Source: Heterodera schachtii (lineage: Eukaryota > Nematoda > Chromadorea > Rhabditida > Heteroderidae). From it: DNA of 64,000 nt. Where the stretch lies: the NCBI GenBank assembly GCA_023374025.1, contig SIJG01000010.1, positions 1,254,300 to 1,318,299 on the forward strand. The letters are read 5' to 3'. The notes below the pieces were generated by a model that saw only the letters and a program-made list of their open reading frames with translations, ran no database searches and was not told the origin of the DNA. Below are positions 11,847 through 24,000 of the stretch, in pieces. A program made the translations under genes and the position numbers. Positions within the stretch are counted from its first letter, which is position 1; each line of letters starts with the position of its first letter.

Positions 11847-12002
11847 ATAGACCCAATACGGGTGAGGTCCGCTAAATTTTAGCGGTTCAATTCAACAAAA
11901 AAACCAAAAGTCCCTAGGCGGGTGAGGTTCCGCAAGACGCGGTTTTCTTCAATTTCGACATCCAATAGTCCCTAGGCGGGCGAGGAGCCACTCTGCGTGG
12001 TT
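11847..12002 (+). promoter_or_regulatory. Retrotransposon leader with three spaced repeat-plus-hairpin units
   Basis: Three imperfect tandem units of about 60 bp lie between the primer-binding site and the gag start. Each has a (CCTAGG)CGGGTGAGG-like box followed at once by a small hairpin: CCGCTA/TAGCGG (11869-11885), CCGC/GCGG (11930-11942) and CCAC/GTGG (11988-12000). Loops are 5 nt in each. The stem sequences differ but pairing is kept, which suggests selection on RNA structure. A packaging or dimerisation role is inference from position. Confidence 0.55.
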
Positions 12003-12032
12003 ATTTGCTGAACACCGGACGAGTCAAAGCCA

Positions 12033-15000
12033 ATGGACGCCACCCAACTGCAGCAAGTGCTCGACGCAGTTTTTGCACGTTTTGCCGGAAATGCGGCACC
12101 TGCAAATTCGGCCTCATCCTCACTGGCACACGCGACTCTGGCCAGCTCCTTGGACAATCGAATCACCAAATTCCGCTACGATTCGGAATGCGGCAATACA
12201 TTTGATCGATGGTTCAAGCGATTTGGAGTGTTGATAGAAGAGGACGGAAAGGAGCTTCCCGAACCGACCAAAGTTCGGCTTCTTCTTGGAAAGTTGGGCG
12301 ACGACGAGTACAACAAGTACAGAGACAGCATCAGCCCAACCCAACCCGATCAGGTTAAATGGGGCGAATCGCTGACAAAGCTCAAGGATTTGTTCGCCGA
12401 AACCCGCTCACTTTTCGTCCGCCGCTTCGAATGCTTTCAAATTCGACAAAAGCCGAGCCAAGACATCACATCCTTGGTGGCACACATCAACGCCGCCTGT
12501 GAAAATGCCGACCTCAGCTTAACAAAGGAGCAACTAAAGTGCATCATCCTCGTGATTGCACTTCGCGACGAGCACCACGATTTGCGCCAAAAGTGCCTAA
12601 AAATGCTCGAAGAAGCACAGAAAAACGGCACGCAAGTCACGCTCAAGCAAATCGAAGAGGAGTTAAGGACCATCCAACTGGTAAAGGACAGCGCGCTCAC
12701 GTTGGCATCGCCTCCTGTTGCGACCCATGCCATTCACACCCGGCCACAACAGTGGAGGGACCCGAAAGGCAAACCAAAGCAACAACCCAAGAGGGCCCAC
12801 AATGCCAATGAGCAACCAACGCGTCCACCAAACACCAATTACGGCAAGGCAAGCCGCGGATCACCAACGCATCCGTGCGGCTCATGTGGAGAGTCGGATC
12901 ATTGGCGCACGGATTGCCGATTCAAAGACGCCACATGCCACAAATGCCAAGGACAAGGGCACATTGCAAAGGCGTGCCGACGCAGCTCCAACCAAGCGAG
13001 AAATCGCGGAGAGCGATCCGTCCACACCGTCGTTGTCAAATCCCACTGCATGGGAATTGGAACCGCAGCAGGCCGCTGGTGGCGACTCATGTTCATCATC
13101 AATGGAATAAAGATTTTGATGAACATCGACACTGGCGCACAGGCCACCATTATCACACTCAAAACGTGGAAAAAGCTGGGTTCTCCAAAACTCGACAAAT
13201 CCGACATTGAAACGCGGAACTGTAATGAAGTTCCGTTCAACGTCGAAGGAAAATTTCTCTGCACCGTTTGCCAACCCAATCAAGCACCCAAACAGCTTGT
13301 GGCATACGTCAGTTCCGAAATCAATTACGACCTTTTCGGACTGCCCTGGATTGAGGCTTTGGAAGTCATCCCGCGTGAAATCATGCACCCCGACATCCAC
13401 CCAAAAGCTCAACCAGCCCCAGCAGAAATCAACGCCATGGCCATTCCTCAGCCGACGCACAAAATTTCGGATTTGGAATCGCTCACAAAGGCCCTCCAAA
13501 CTGATTTTGCTGAAGTTTTTGGCCCCGGATTAGGCCATTGCACCAAAGCCAAGGCCCATCTGATTCTCAAACCCGATGCTCACCCAACATTCTGCAAGGC
13601 ACGACCCGTCCCACACGGCGCCCTCAATGCCGTCAACGAAGAGTTGGACCGGCTTTTGCAGATTGGAGCCATCAAACCGATTGAGTTCAGCCATTGGGCA
13701 GCACCAATTTTGGCCGTAATGAAAAAGAGTGGAAAGACTCGCGTTTGCATCGACTTTTCCACCGGCCTCAACAATTCGCTCGAGTTGAATAGACACCCCT
13801 TGCCCCGGCCCGAAGACATTTACACGGCCATCAGCGGCTCCGTCTATTTCTCCAATCTCGACCTCCGAGACGCGTATTTGCAGATGGAATTGGATGAGGA
13901 ATCCAAACACCTTTGTGGAATAAACACCCACCGAGGCCTCTTCCAATGCCAGCGCCTCCCATTTGGCGTCAAATCTGCGCCGTCTATTTTCCAACATTTG
14001 ATGGATCAAATCGTCTCAGGCATTCCAGGAGCATTTGCCTACCTCGACGACGGCATAATCGCCTCAAAAACGCTTGATGAGCACATTTCTTCGCTCTACA
14101 AGCTCTTCAAACGAATCAAGGAATTTGGCCTCAAAATCCAATTGGAAAAGTGCAAATTCCTCCAGCCCGAATTGCTTTTTCTCGGCCACGTCATCTCAGC
14201 GAAAGGAATTCGCCCCGACCCCGGACGATCCGAAGCAATTCGCCAAATGCCGCCACCACATGATTTGAGCACCCTTCGCTCATTCCTCGGCGCATTAAAT
14301 TATTATGGAAGATTTACAAAGTCCATGCGCGAAATTCGCGAACCACTGGACCAACTTCTCCGAAAGGACGTGAAATGGGAATGGACCGACGAACAGCAAA
14401 CTGCCTTCGAAAAGGCCAAGCAAATCATGCTGTCGGACCTTCTGCTCACCCATTTCGACCCGTCTCTCCCAATCGTCGTGGCAGCAGACGCATCAAAGGA
14501 CGGAATTGGCACCACAATCAGCCATATTTTTCCGGACAAAACGGAAAAAGTAATTGAGCACGCGTCCTGCACCCTAAACGACGCACAGAAAAACTACAGC
14601 CAAATCGAAAAGGAAGCATTGGCTCTCGTCTTTGCGGTCCAAAAGTTCCACCGAATGTTATTTGGTAGGAAATTCACGCTTCTCACGGACCACAAGCCAT
14701 TGCTGGCTATATTTGGCTCTAAAAAGGGAATACCGATTTACGCGGCGAGTCGTCTTCAGCGCTGGGCACTGATCATGTCCAATTACGAATTCGACATCAA
14801 GTACATCAACACGTCATCCTTCGGACAAGCCGATGTACTGTCCCGCTTAATCGCCAATTACCCCCGACCCGAGGAAGACATTTTGATAGCAAATATCTGT
14901 ACGGAGACAGATTGCTACATCAACGCCATCCTCCAAACTGCTACTGATCAATTGCCGATCACGAAAGCAGAGATTTCGGAATCGACACCAAACGACGAAA

Positions 15001-16316
15001 TTCTTCGAAAAATTTCTGATCACACCAAAAACGGCTGGCCTCAAAAGTGCACGGACTCTGATCTCTCACCATATTTTCCTAAGCGAAAGGAAATTTTACA
15101 GATCGATGGGTGTTTGCTCTACGGAAAGCGAGTGATCGTTCCGACCCAACTTCGTGAACGAATCATCAAGGCTCTACACATGGCACACCCCGGAATCGTG
15201 CGCATGAAAGCCCTCGCCCGTCAACACGTGTACTGGCCCGGATTGGACTTGGAAATCGAGCGTATGGTCAGGCAATGTGAAGATTGCCAGAGCGCCCAAA
15301 AGAGTCCACCCAAAGCACCGCTCGCTCCATGGACGTCTTGCTCACGACCTTTCCAACGCATTCACATCGATTTCGCCGGTCCCTGTTCAGATGGCCGCTC
15401 CTATTTGATTTTGATCGACTCATTTTCAAAATGGCCTGAAGTATACCGAATGGACAAAATTTCGACACCAGCAACTCTTCAAGTGCTCCGATCAATTGTC
15501 TATCGACTCGGATTTCCGGAAGAAATCGTGTCAGACAATGGCACTCAATTCCATGCCGCAGAATTTAAGGAATTTTGCAGCGAGTTTGGCATCAAGCATA
15601 CATTCACCCCGCCGTATCACCCGCAATCCAATGGCCAAGCGGAGAGATTCGTTGATACGTTCAAAAGGGCCATGAAGAAATGCGCCAAAGATGGAAAATT
15701 TTGGGCAGAAAAGATGCTTCTTGCCTACAGGACGACCCCAAATTCGGCACTCAACGGACTTTCGCCCGATCAATTGTTCTTCGGTCGAAGGCTTCGAACT
15801 CAGCTGTCTCTCGTCCATCCGAAGGAAGAACAAGCCGAAGTCATCGACCAAGCCCAAATCCGCAAATCACAAGCTGATTATGCGCGAAAAATGGCCCGTC
15901 AATTTGATCAACACCACGGATCAAAATCGGTTGAGTTTTTGCCAAAAGATCCCGTTTTGCTTTTGAATTTCAACCGTGGAAAGAGATTTTGGCTTAATGG
16001 AACGATCATCGAAAAAGTGGAAAAGTCCCCGACGTATCGCGTCCACGTTCCGGCACTCGGAAGAGTCGTTCATCGGCACGCAAACCAAATGCGTCACCGT
16101 TATCCTCTTGAAGAGGACGGTAATAATACGGTAAGGATCCCACCCCAGGCTCAAGAAGAGCAAGACCGGGACCCATCGCCGATCCGCGAGCCTTCTCCGC
16201 AACCGGCACCAATTCGACGGACTCAGGCGAAGCGACGAACTCCGAGTCCTCCTTTGGCCCCGCGTCGATCGCAACGCCAACGGAAAGCGCCGATCCGCTT
16301 CTCGCCAAACCCCTGA
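12033..16316 (+). CDS. gag-pol: Gag-Pol polyprotein of Ty3/gypsy retrotransposon
   Basis: Single frame of 1427 codons. Domains in order: Gag with two CCHC zinc knuckles (about residues 282-314, CGSCGESDHWRTDC and CHKCQGQGHIAKAC); aspartic protease with DTGA at about 366; reverse transcriptase with YLDD at about 670; RNase H with TDHKPL near 885; integrase with an HHCC zinc finger (HMAHPG...CEDC) and the D-D-E triad (HIDF near 1111, SDNG near 1167, AERF near 1203). A basic Arg/Pro-rich tail follows. The order protease-RT-RNase H-integrase is diagnostic of Ty3/gypsy. There is no separate gag stop or frameshift, so gag and pol are made as one protein unless processed otherwise. No envelope gene is present. 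All catalytic residues I can check are intact. Confidence 0.96.
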   Translation: MDATQLQQVLDAVFARFAGNAAPANSASSSLAHATLASSLDNRITKFRYDSECGNTFDRWFKRFGVLIEEDGKELPEPTKVRLLLGKLGDDEYNKYRDSISPTQPDQVKWGESLTKLKDLFAETRSLFVRRFECFQIRQKPSQDITSLVAHINAACENADLSLTKEQLKCIILVIALRDEHHDLRQKCLKMLEEAQKNGTQVTLKQIEEELRTIQLVKDSALTLASPPVATHAIHTRPQQWRDPKGKPKQQPKRAHNANEQPTRPPNTNYGKASRGSPTHPCGSCGESDHWRTDCRFKDATCHKCQGQGHIAKACRRSSNQARNRGERSVHTVVVKSHCMGIGTAAGRWWRLMFIINGIKILMNIDTGAQATIITLKTWKKLGSPKLDKSDIETRNCNEVPFNVEGKFLCTVCQPNQAPKQLVAYVSSEINYDLFGLPWIEALEVIPREIMHPDIHPKAQPAPAEINAMAIPQPTHKISDLESLTKALQTDFAEVFGPGLGHCTKAKAHLILKPDAHPTFCKARPVPHGALNAVNEELDRLLQIGAIKPIEFSHWAAPILAVMKKSGKTRVCIDFSTGLNNSLELNRHPLPRPEDIYTAISGSVYFSNLDLRDAYLQMELDEESKHLCGINTHRGLFQCQRLPFGVKSAPSIFQHLMDQIVSGIPGAFAYLDDGIIASKTLDEHISSLYKLFKRIKEFGLKIQLEKCKFLQPELLFLGHVISAKGIRPDPGRSEAIRQMPPPHDLSTLRSFLGALNYYGRFTKSMREIREPLDQLLRKDVKWEWTDEQQTAFEKAKQIMLSDLLLTHFDPSLPIVVAADASKDGIGTTISHIFPDKTEKVIEHASCTLNDAQKNYSQIEKEALALVFAVQKFHRMLFGRKFTLLTDHKPLLAIFGSKKGIPIYAASRLQRWALIMSNYEFDIKYINTSSFGQADVLSRLIANYPRPEEDILIANICTETDCYINAILQTATDQLPITKAEISESTPNDEILRKISDHTKNGWPQKCTDSDLSPYFPKRKEILQIDGCLLYGKRVIVPTQLRERIIKALHMAHPGIVRMKALARQHVYWPGLDLEIERMVRQCEDCQSAQKSPPKAPLAPWTSCSRPFQRIHIDFAGPCSDGRSYLILIDSFSKWPEVYRMDKISTPATLQVLRSIVYRLGFPEEIVSDNGTQFHAAEFKEFCSEFGIKHTFTPPYHPQSNGQAERFVDTFKRAMKKCAKDGKFWAEKMLLAYRTTPNSALNGLSPDQLFFGRRLRTQLSLVHPKEEQAEVIDQAQIRKSQADYARKMARQFDQHHGSKSVEFLPKDPVLLLNFNRGKRFWLNGTIIEKVEKSPTYRVHVPALGRVVHRHANQMRHRYPLEEDGNNTVRIPPQAQEEQDRDPSPIREPSPQPAPIRRTQAKRRTPSPPLAPRRSQRQRKAPIRFSPNP

Positions 16317-16339
16317 GGGTTCAGCTTAAAGAAGGGAGG

Positions 16340-16564
16340 TGTTGGAGTGTTAAAGAATTTGAATTTGGCGCGCATCGATTATTGATTAATGTTGTGACGT
16401 GTCAATCCCTCCCCCTTATTCATTTTGTTTATTTAAGCACTCCCTCCTTCCCCACATTGTTCCTTCTCCATTCATTTGCTATTTTTACATTTTGTACTGC
16501 ATTTGTCCTCCGACATAAATTTGTGTTTATTATTTTATTGTGTGTTCAAAGTTGAGACACAACA
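16340..16564 (+). repeat. 3' LTR
   Basis: 225 bp, identical to the 5' LTR, preceded by a polypurine tract and followed by the TTCCG target duplication. Confidence 0.95.
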
Positions 16565-16791
16565 TTCCGTAATGATTTTTTTTTGTTGTTGAATGTTAAT
16601 AAATTTATTCATTTTCAATATGTTAAGTTTAGGATATGTCTAAAGATAGCATTCGGATCATTTAGTAACCATAAAACTTGTTCGAATTTAGATGACTATC
16701 ATGTGTAGAAGCATTTAAATTTAACATTTCGTGTTTTTTACCCTTATGGACATTTCGTGGCTTGGACATTTCGTTGGTCAGCGCCCAAATT

Positions 16792-17173
16792 CGGTCTACC
16801 TCAGTTCGGCCCCGGCACGGTTCGGCCCCAGCATGTTTTTGCACTATAACTTTTTTCTTTGTCAACCAAATTCATCATTCTTGTTATCATTCGAAAGCTC
16901 TTAACATGCTCTATTAGCCTGCAAAATTTCAAAAATATTCGTCAATTTTGAACAAATTTATGGCCAAAAAAATTGGAAAATTTGGTTTTTTGAATTATTC
17001 AGGCCATAACTTTTTTGAAGCTCAACGAAATTTTTCAGAAGTTTGCAAGCTAATAGAGGACACTTAGGGCTTTTGAATGATATCAACATTTATGGATTTG
17101 GTTGACAAAGAAAAAAGTTATAGCTAAAAAACCGCTGGGGCCAAACCGTGCCGGGGCCGAACTGAGCCGGTCC
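16792..17173. mobile_element. Short inverted-repeat element with about 9-bp target duplication
   Basis: Inverted repeats of about 40 bp share CTCAGTTCGGCCCCGGCACG at both ends. The direct repeat gcccaaatt flanks it (16783-16791, 17174-17182). A 9-bp duplication fits Mutator-like elements, an 8-bp one would fit hAT; the ends are imperfect, so the class is open. No ORF. Confidence 0.6.
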
Positions 17174-18000
17174 GCCCAAATTTTCAAAAAAATTTTGTAT
17201 TAAAGACATTTCGCCAAAAATAATTATTTAATTTTTCAAATTTGGGGCAGTTTCGCTGGCGAAAGACGTAAAAATTAGGGAAAAATGCGTTTTCATTTAC
17301 TTTTTTTCTAAATGATATAATCAAAATATTAGATATATTCGATACAGAACTTTTTTTTACCGATATGTAAAATTTAATGGATTTCTGTAAGGTGAAAAAG
17401 GCTTTAAATGGTGTTTTTTTCTATTAGAAAATGAATAGAAGATAGTGCACAAAAAATACAAAGAAAAAGAAACGACGATTTAGGTTCTTTTTGATGGGTT
17501 TTAATTTAATTTACTAAATAGTAAATTACGTTAAATTATTTTTTTTTTATAACAAAATTAATGGAATATTCAATTTATTCAAGCCGAGCAAAGTTTATAA
17601 ATAATGCATACAGAGAAAGAATTCGATCACAAAAGAAAATAAATAAAATGTTGTGTAAAGCCAATTAATGCTAAGTAAATAATATTAAAAAAAAACATAA
17701 ATTGTTTATTTTTGAATATAAGCTCCTAAATTCTTTAATAAATTTTGTTAAAAACAAAATGTAAAAATTTTAAGAATGGCCATTTGTGATTATAAAAAAT
17801 TTACATTTTTATTTACTTGATGAAACTTTGAATTTGAAGGTCAACACAACGTTTTTACAAAAATTACAATGAAATTTAAATTAAATTAAATAAAATTCCC
17901 CAAAAATTTAAAAAATAATCTTATTGTAACGCCAAAAATAAATATTAAAATTATTTCCCGATAATTTAAAATTAGTCAGTTACTCGAGCGATCTTCTACA
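17174..18000. other. AT-rich non-coding DNA
   Basis: No exon-like frame, terminal repeat or RNA gene recognised. It lies 3' of the cysteine-module gene ending at 18002. Confidence 0.5.
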
Positions 18001-18001
18001 A

Positions 18002-21000
18002 TCAATCATCATTTACACCAAAATGTAATACATACATGGCCAATTTGGAGACGAAGAGAACGAGCACCAGCAGCGAGACTATAGCAAAATGAGAAGGATG
18101 CAGTAAGTGTTAGCGGAATACATACAGTAACCAGATATTGGCTAAAATACGAAAGTTTACCCAAATACCGTACCTTTGAATGGCGCAACCGTTGCATCGT
18201 TGCAATCCTCCTTCGTTGGCACTGTGGTGTTAGTCTGTAATTTAAAAAGTAATTAATTCGTGCGGGAAAAGTTTTTTTGGGCTATCAATGTATCATTATT
18301 ATTTTGTGAAATGTCGCGACCATGAACCAAAAAATTTTAATTTCTGAAAGAAAAATTTTCGGATAATACTGATTTTTGGCATTTTTCGATTAGGGCTCGG
18401 GCGCCGTAAAGGTAATCCCAAAATGCCAAGCCTCGATTGGAATGTGTCGGTGAAACAGTATTTTTGAAAAGGCGACCGGTAAATTGGATACCAGAAAATG
18501 GACACCGGAAAATTGGACAACAGAAAATTGGACATCAAGCGGAAAAGTGACTGGACACCGTGCGAATTTTGGACATCAAAAGAAAATTGGATACCAAATT
18601 TCTTTTTTTAAAAATAAACCCAGAAATTAGGTTGAAAAATAATTGATGTGTGGATAAATGGATTAAGGCACTTATTTGTTAGAGTGGATGAAACATCAAT
18701 ATGCACGATGATTGATCAACAATTAAAATTTTTGTATATTTATTTTTAACTTTTTTATTTTATGTACAATAGTGTCCAATTTTCCGGTGTCTAATTTACC
18801 GAGAGCCTTTTGAAAATGGGTTACGGTAGTATGATGGCCGGCCAAAATATGTTAAGCATGAATTGGTTAAGCTATCTTATTATTAGTACACTATGTTTAT
18901 TTTAGGTTTTCTGTCATCATAAATCACCATTCAGCCCTGGGTTTTGAATTAAAAGGTTGCTTTTTCGCAACTTTAAACAAAATTTCTATATTTTTGACAG
19001 TTTTTTGGGCAACGTCATAACATCTCATAAATACCACCAAAGCCCCCGAGGGTTTTCTAATTGGTTAAGGAATCTACTGTATTTCAAGTAAAATATGTTT
19101 ACAAATTGCAATCACAAATTATTAATTAGCCCTCGGGCTTTTTTACAGGGTCGAAAATAGTTCAGTCCCAAGCATAAGCTTAATGTGCCCAACCCCCTCA
19201 ACGCAGCAGGCCAAGTCGTTATGCTCCTCGCAGCATGTGCTGGCCGCACGGCCTTGCCTCGGCTTACAAATGCCGTAACCACACTCGCACCGGCTCTTCA
19301 CCAGAACGGCACATTCTTTGCTTTCGGACAAGGGCTGAATGTTTTGTCATTTAAATCCAAACATTTTAAGGGAAAAAATAAAAAATTTAAAAACGCTCCG
19401 AAGAGAGAGCTAAAATAAATTGACAAAATTAAGTTTAAATATTACCATAATTTTTTCTTTCTCAGGCGTCCTGTGCTGAAAAAAAAACCGAAAAAATCAG
19501 GAAAAGGTGAGGAAAGGCGACGGTGAAAATTTAAGGCTGCATCTTACGGCGCCGCCGTTCGGCACCAACCCAACTTTTTTCACTAAGCTTTTTTTATTGT
19601 AAATAAAATGCAATAATTTGTATCATTCGAAAGCTTATCATGTTTGAAGCTGTTCTAACTATTGCTTTGCGACTCTAAAACTTTTTAAGTTTTTTTTGTA
19701 GCTTTTAACATGCTTGAAACTCTTTGTATTTTTTGTAATGCTAATAAAACATGCGAAGAGCTTAAGAATGGTATCAAGATTGTTGGGTTAGTTTAAAAAT
19801 AAAAATCATAGTCCAAAACTTGGGATGGCGCCGAAACTTCGGTGCCGAAACGACCGATACCCGAAAATTAGTTGGGCCATTTTCGTTTGACGTACTTTGA
19901 CACTTTATATCCTTTCTTAGAAACGACTAAATCCAACTTCTTCTCAACATTCATAGCCCTAAGTTTTCTCTATAGCTTGATAAGTTATAAGAACATTATG
20001 GCAAGAAGAATTCAAAAAACCTGGTTTTTCAAACATTTGCATAACTTTTTTTAGGACGAATGATCTCCAAATGTTGATTTAGGTCGTTTTAAGATAAGTT
20101 ATAAATAGGGATACGATTTTTAGGGTTTTACCCAGGGCTCCCAGATGTGAGGCTTTAGCCTCATTTTGTGGTTTTTTGATAGGTCAATGAGGTTTTTTTT
20201 TTTTGAAATGAGGCTTTGAGGCTTTTTGTGGTTTTTTGATAAATTTTGAAGATTTTTGAGGTTTTAGGGGAAAATTCGTCAGATTTTTTAAATTTTGATT
20301 AATTTTGATAAGTTGGCATAATGTTTGACATTTATTTAATTTGAATTTTGATTTATTAATAGAGTATCAAACGGAAATCTCACCCAAATTTAGCCAGAAA
20401 ATTACAATTTTTCGAAAAACCACAAAATTATGAATTTTTTTAAATGAAAATCTGCTAAAAATATGGTCAAAATTCTCAATTTTTCCCCCGCCGGCGGCGC
20501 CTGTCGGCACCGCCGGACTCTAAAAATACTTTTTTTTTTTTAATTTCCTCAAAATTGCATAATTTAGCCATTTTTGTGGACAAATCTGTTAACAATCACA
20601 TTAAAAATTACAAAAAATTTTCCGGCGGCGCCTATCGGCACCGCCGCCCCCCCCCCCAATTCCCTAAGTTTTTTGGAAAAAGCGCCGCAAAAAAAATCAA
20701 CTTCGATTTTTCAGGCTCAGAATCTCACATGCTTATTTCTGACAAAAATTGTTCAAATTGATCATGGAAAATCAAATATATATAACATTTGAAAATTTTA
20801 AGCATGTTTTGAATAAATTTTGTAAAAATGAGGCTTTTTGACCCAAAATGAGGCTTTTTTGCCTGCCAAATGAGGCTTTTGAAAATTCTAATCTGGGAGC
20901 CCTGGTTTTACCTATTTTTTTCCTGAGCTCTCCGTGGCCTGAAATGAAAATGTTGTTTTTTCAGCTGTTGTTACGCTACTTTTCGAGTTATTATAGCAGG

Positions 21001-24000
21001 GTGTTCCGTGTCACCCGAATCCCGAAACCTGACATTTTTTCGTCCCGAAACCCGAATCCCGACCCGATGGTTTTGGGTCGGGTTTCGGGACAAAATAAGC
21101 ACTGGTAATAACGGGATCTAGGTGAAAATTATGTAGATAAGGAAATTGGTAGAGGATAAATTTTTGAGAAAAATTAAATTATTTTATTTCAATAAATCAT
21201 TATTCATATGTATGTATGTATGTATGGTCTAATTGCTATACATTCTGCCTTGCATTGTTTTTCGCTTGGGTTCAATTCCCCACCGGGATCTAATATTTTT
21301 TTATTCTCTTTACATTATTTCAATTGAAATTTAATTAACAAAAATATTTCAACTTAAAAATTATTATTTTTTTCTTTTTTAAACAGCCTAAAACCGCAAA
21401 TTTAACCAAAGATTTGGTTTTTTTTTTGACAAAATCTATTAACAAATCACACTCAAAGTTTCAAATTTTTCCCGGCGGCGCCTTTCGGCGGGAACCGGAA
21501 AAGCCGACACCGGAAAATCCGACATCGATGGAAAATCCGACACTATGACCCGACCCTGGAAAATCCGACACCAACTTTATAATTTTTGATTCTTTGAGTG
21601 AATATCTATCTACCTGGGTTAGCAAGTTCTCGAATTGAATTTACCGAGAATTGTTTTGTTTTTTGCGTCGATTTTTTCACGAAAATGATTTGATCAACTT
21701 CGGTTGCCTGGGGAAAATTAGGTCCTGCTGGTGAATTCTCATGAATTTCGCCCTCTTCGGAAGACATTTACAAACTCAGGGGGTGGGTAGAGCCGAATGA
21801 TTCGAGAACAGAGGACGGAATAGCATGCAAAATCAAGAATTCCCTCATCCATATGTTAAAAACTTGTTGTGACTGAGCTGTAGACCATTTGGCTAAATGG
21901 TCTACAGCTCAGTCACAACAAAAAGGAACTTCAAGTTCGACTCCTCCTGGCGGTGGATTATTTAAAAATAATTGCACCGCCACGGCAGCATTGAAAGTAA
22001 GGCCGCCACGGCAGCAATGTTGTGCCGATAAGCACCAGAGAGTGTGTAAAAGGGAGGAAGTAGGTGCGTAATCGAATTTCGGCATTGTTGTGACTGAGCT
22101 GTAGACCATTTGGCTAAATGGTCTACAGCTCAGTCACAACAAAAAGGAAAAGTTGGTGTGATTGCATATGCCTCCCGAACGCTAAATTCGTCGGAGCGCA
22201 ATTACTCGCAGATTGAAAAAGAAGCGAGGGCGATCATTTTCGGAGTCGACAAATTCAAGCAGTACTTGTACGGCCGAAAGTTCGTACTTCAAACCGACCA
22301 CGAGCCACTGAAAAAGATTTTTGGGCCAAAAGGTGAGCTCCCGATTGTGGCGGCAAAACGACTTCATCGATGGTCATTGACATTGATGAACTTCGATTTT
22401 GAAGTAGTGTACTGCTCGACAAAGGAATTTGGCAACGCAGACGGTTTGTCGCGGTTGCCTTGTCCGGAAGAGACAAACATCGACCTCGTTGGAGTGGAAG
22501 TTCAGCAAGTCCAGGCCGAAAACATTCCGTGTTTGCCGGTCACTGTGAATGTCATCGCAAAAGAAGTGAAAAAAGATGGAATTCTTCAAAAAGTGCGAGA
22601 ATTCATCGAAAAAGGATGGCCACAAAAAGTCGAAGAAGGACTAAAAAGTTTTTATGTCATCCGAAATGAGCTCGCCTTAATGGAAGGGTGCATCATGTTT
22701 GGAAATCGGACAATCATTCCGTCAAAATTTCGCACCAAAATGTTGGAAATTTTGCACGCGACCCACCCAGGGATGGTCCGAATGAAGGCCCTGGCACGTC
22801 AGAAGATGTGGTGGCCAGGCATCGACAAGGAAATCGAAATGATCCGAAAAAGATGTCGAATTTGCCAAGAAGAGGCGCCGGATGAGCGGAAAGTGCCATT
22901 GCACCCGTGGGAATCACCGGAACGACCGTGGCAAAGAATTCACATTGATTTTTGCGGACCATTTTGGGGATCGATGTGGTTGATCATCATGGATGCCAAA
23001 AGCAAATGGCCTGAAGTGGTCAGAATGCGTACAACAACGGCATTGGCAACGATCGAAGCGCTAAGAATTGTCTTCACAGCGCATGGACTGCCAGAACAAA
23101 TTGTGTCCGATAACGGACCGAAATTTATTTCAAAAGAATTCTGTGATTATTGCCAATCACGCGGAATTGTCCATACAACGATCGCGCCATACAACCCAAA
23201 ATCGAATGGAGCTGCTGAGAGATTTGTTCAAACTTTCAAGCAAGGCATGAGCAAGCTCCAAAAGGAGGGGATGAAGCAAGAAATTGCATTATCTCAATTT
23301 CTCCTCAAATATCGTGTCACGCCGCACCCCGCAACGGAATTGGCCCCTTCAGAAATTCTCTTCGGCCGCAGGCTTCGAACCTTGTTGGATTTGGTAAAAC
23401 CAACAGCGGCGAATGAAGTTGAAGAAGCCAAAGTGCCAAAAGGATCATATGCGGAACGAATGAAACGGAATTTTGACCGCGGGACAAATGCGCAAAAAAA
23501 TTTCGAGGTAAACCAAAGAGTTTACGCGAGAAATTATCGCGACGGATCTAAATGGATCCCGGGACAAATCACCCGAAAAATTGGATCGGCAATGTTCCTC
23601 GTTCGGACGGCGAGAGGAATGTGGAAAAGACATTCCGATCAGTTGAAAGAAAATTGGACCGAAGAGCCTTCGGACAATTCGAGTTCAGAAGGTGCGGACA
23701 ATTCGGACTCAGAGGACGAAGTTGCGATCGAAGTGATGGACGACGAACAGCAGCTGCCAGCACCACCGGAGGAACAACAGCAACCGGAGCAGCCACAACC
23801 GCAGGCCAATGATGAACCTCGTCGTTCAACGCGGAAGCGCAAGAAGCCGAAGATCTTCGACCCTTCGGCCTGATCACGTCTTCAAGAAGGAGGGACGAAT
23901 GTGGTGTTTGAGACCAATCGATAATGGAGTGAACTTTGTTCACTCATTTTCCTTATGCACATTTCCTCCCCACATATAAGCGCTGCCTTCCCTCCCTCCC

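Larger units (their letters stand above)
11547..16564 (+). mobile_element. Complete Ty3/gypsy-type LTR retrotransposon
   Basis: Two 225-bp LTRs (11547-11771, 16340-16564) appear identical base for base and both run TGTTGGAG...ACACAACA. The element is flanked by a 5-bp target duplication TTCCG (11542-11546, 16565-16569). A primer-binding-site-like TGGCGCAGTCAGC starts at 11774, two bases inside the left LTR. A polypurine tract (aaagaagggagg) ends right at the 3' LTR. One uninterrupted gag-pol frame fills the interior. Identical LTRs and an intact frame mean a very recent insertion, possibly still active. Confidence 0.97.

Noticed and set aside
12000..16310. Many shorter ORFs antisense or in other frames across gag-pol, up to 205 codons
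   Set aside because: Shadows of a long GC-richer coding frame; none has recognisable domains.
22110..22148. In-frame ATG (MAKWSTAQSQQKG) as true start of the truncated Pol
   Set aside because: It lies in the palindrome, which also occurs upstream in front of unrelated DNA, so it is not part of the original gene.
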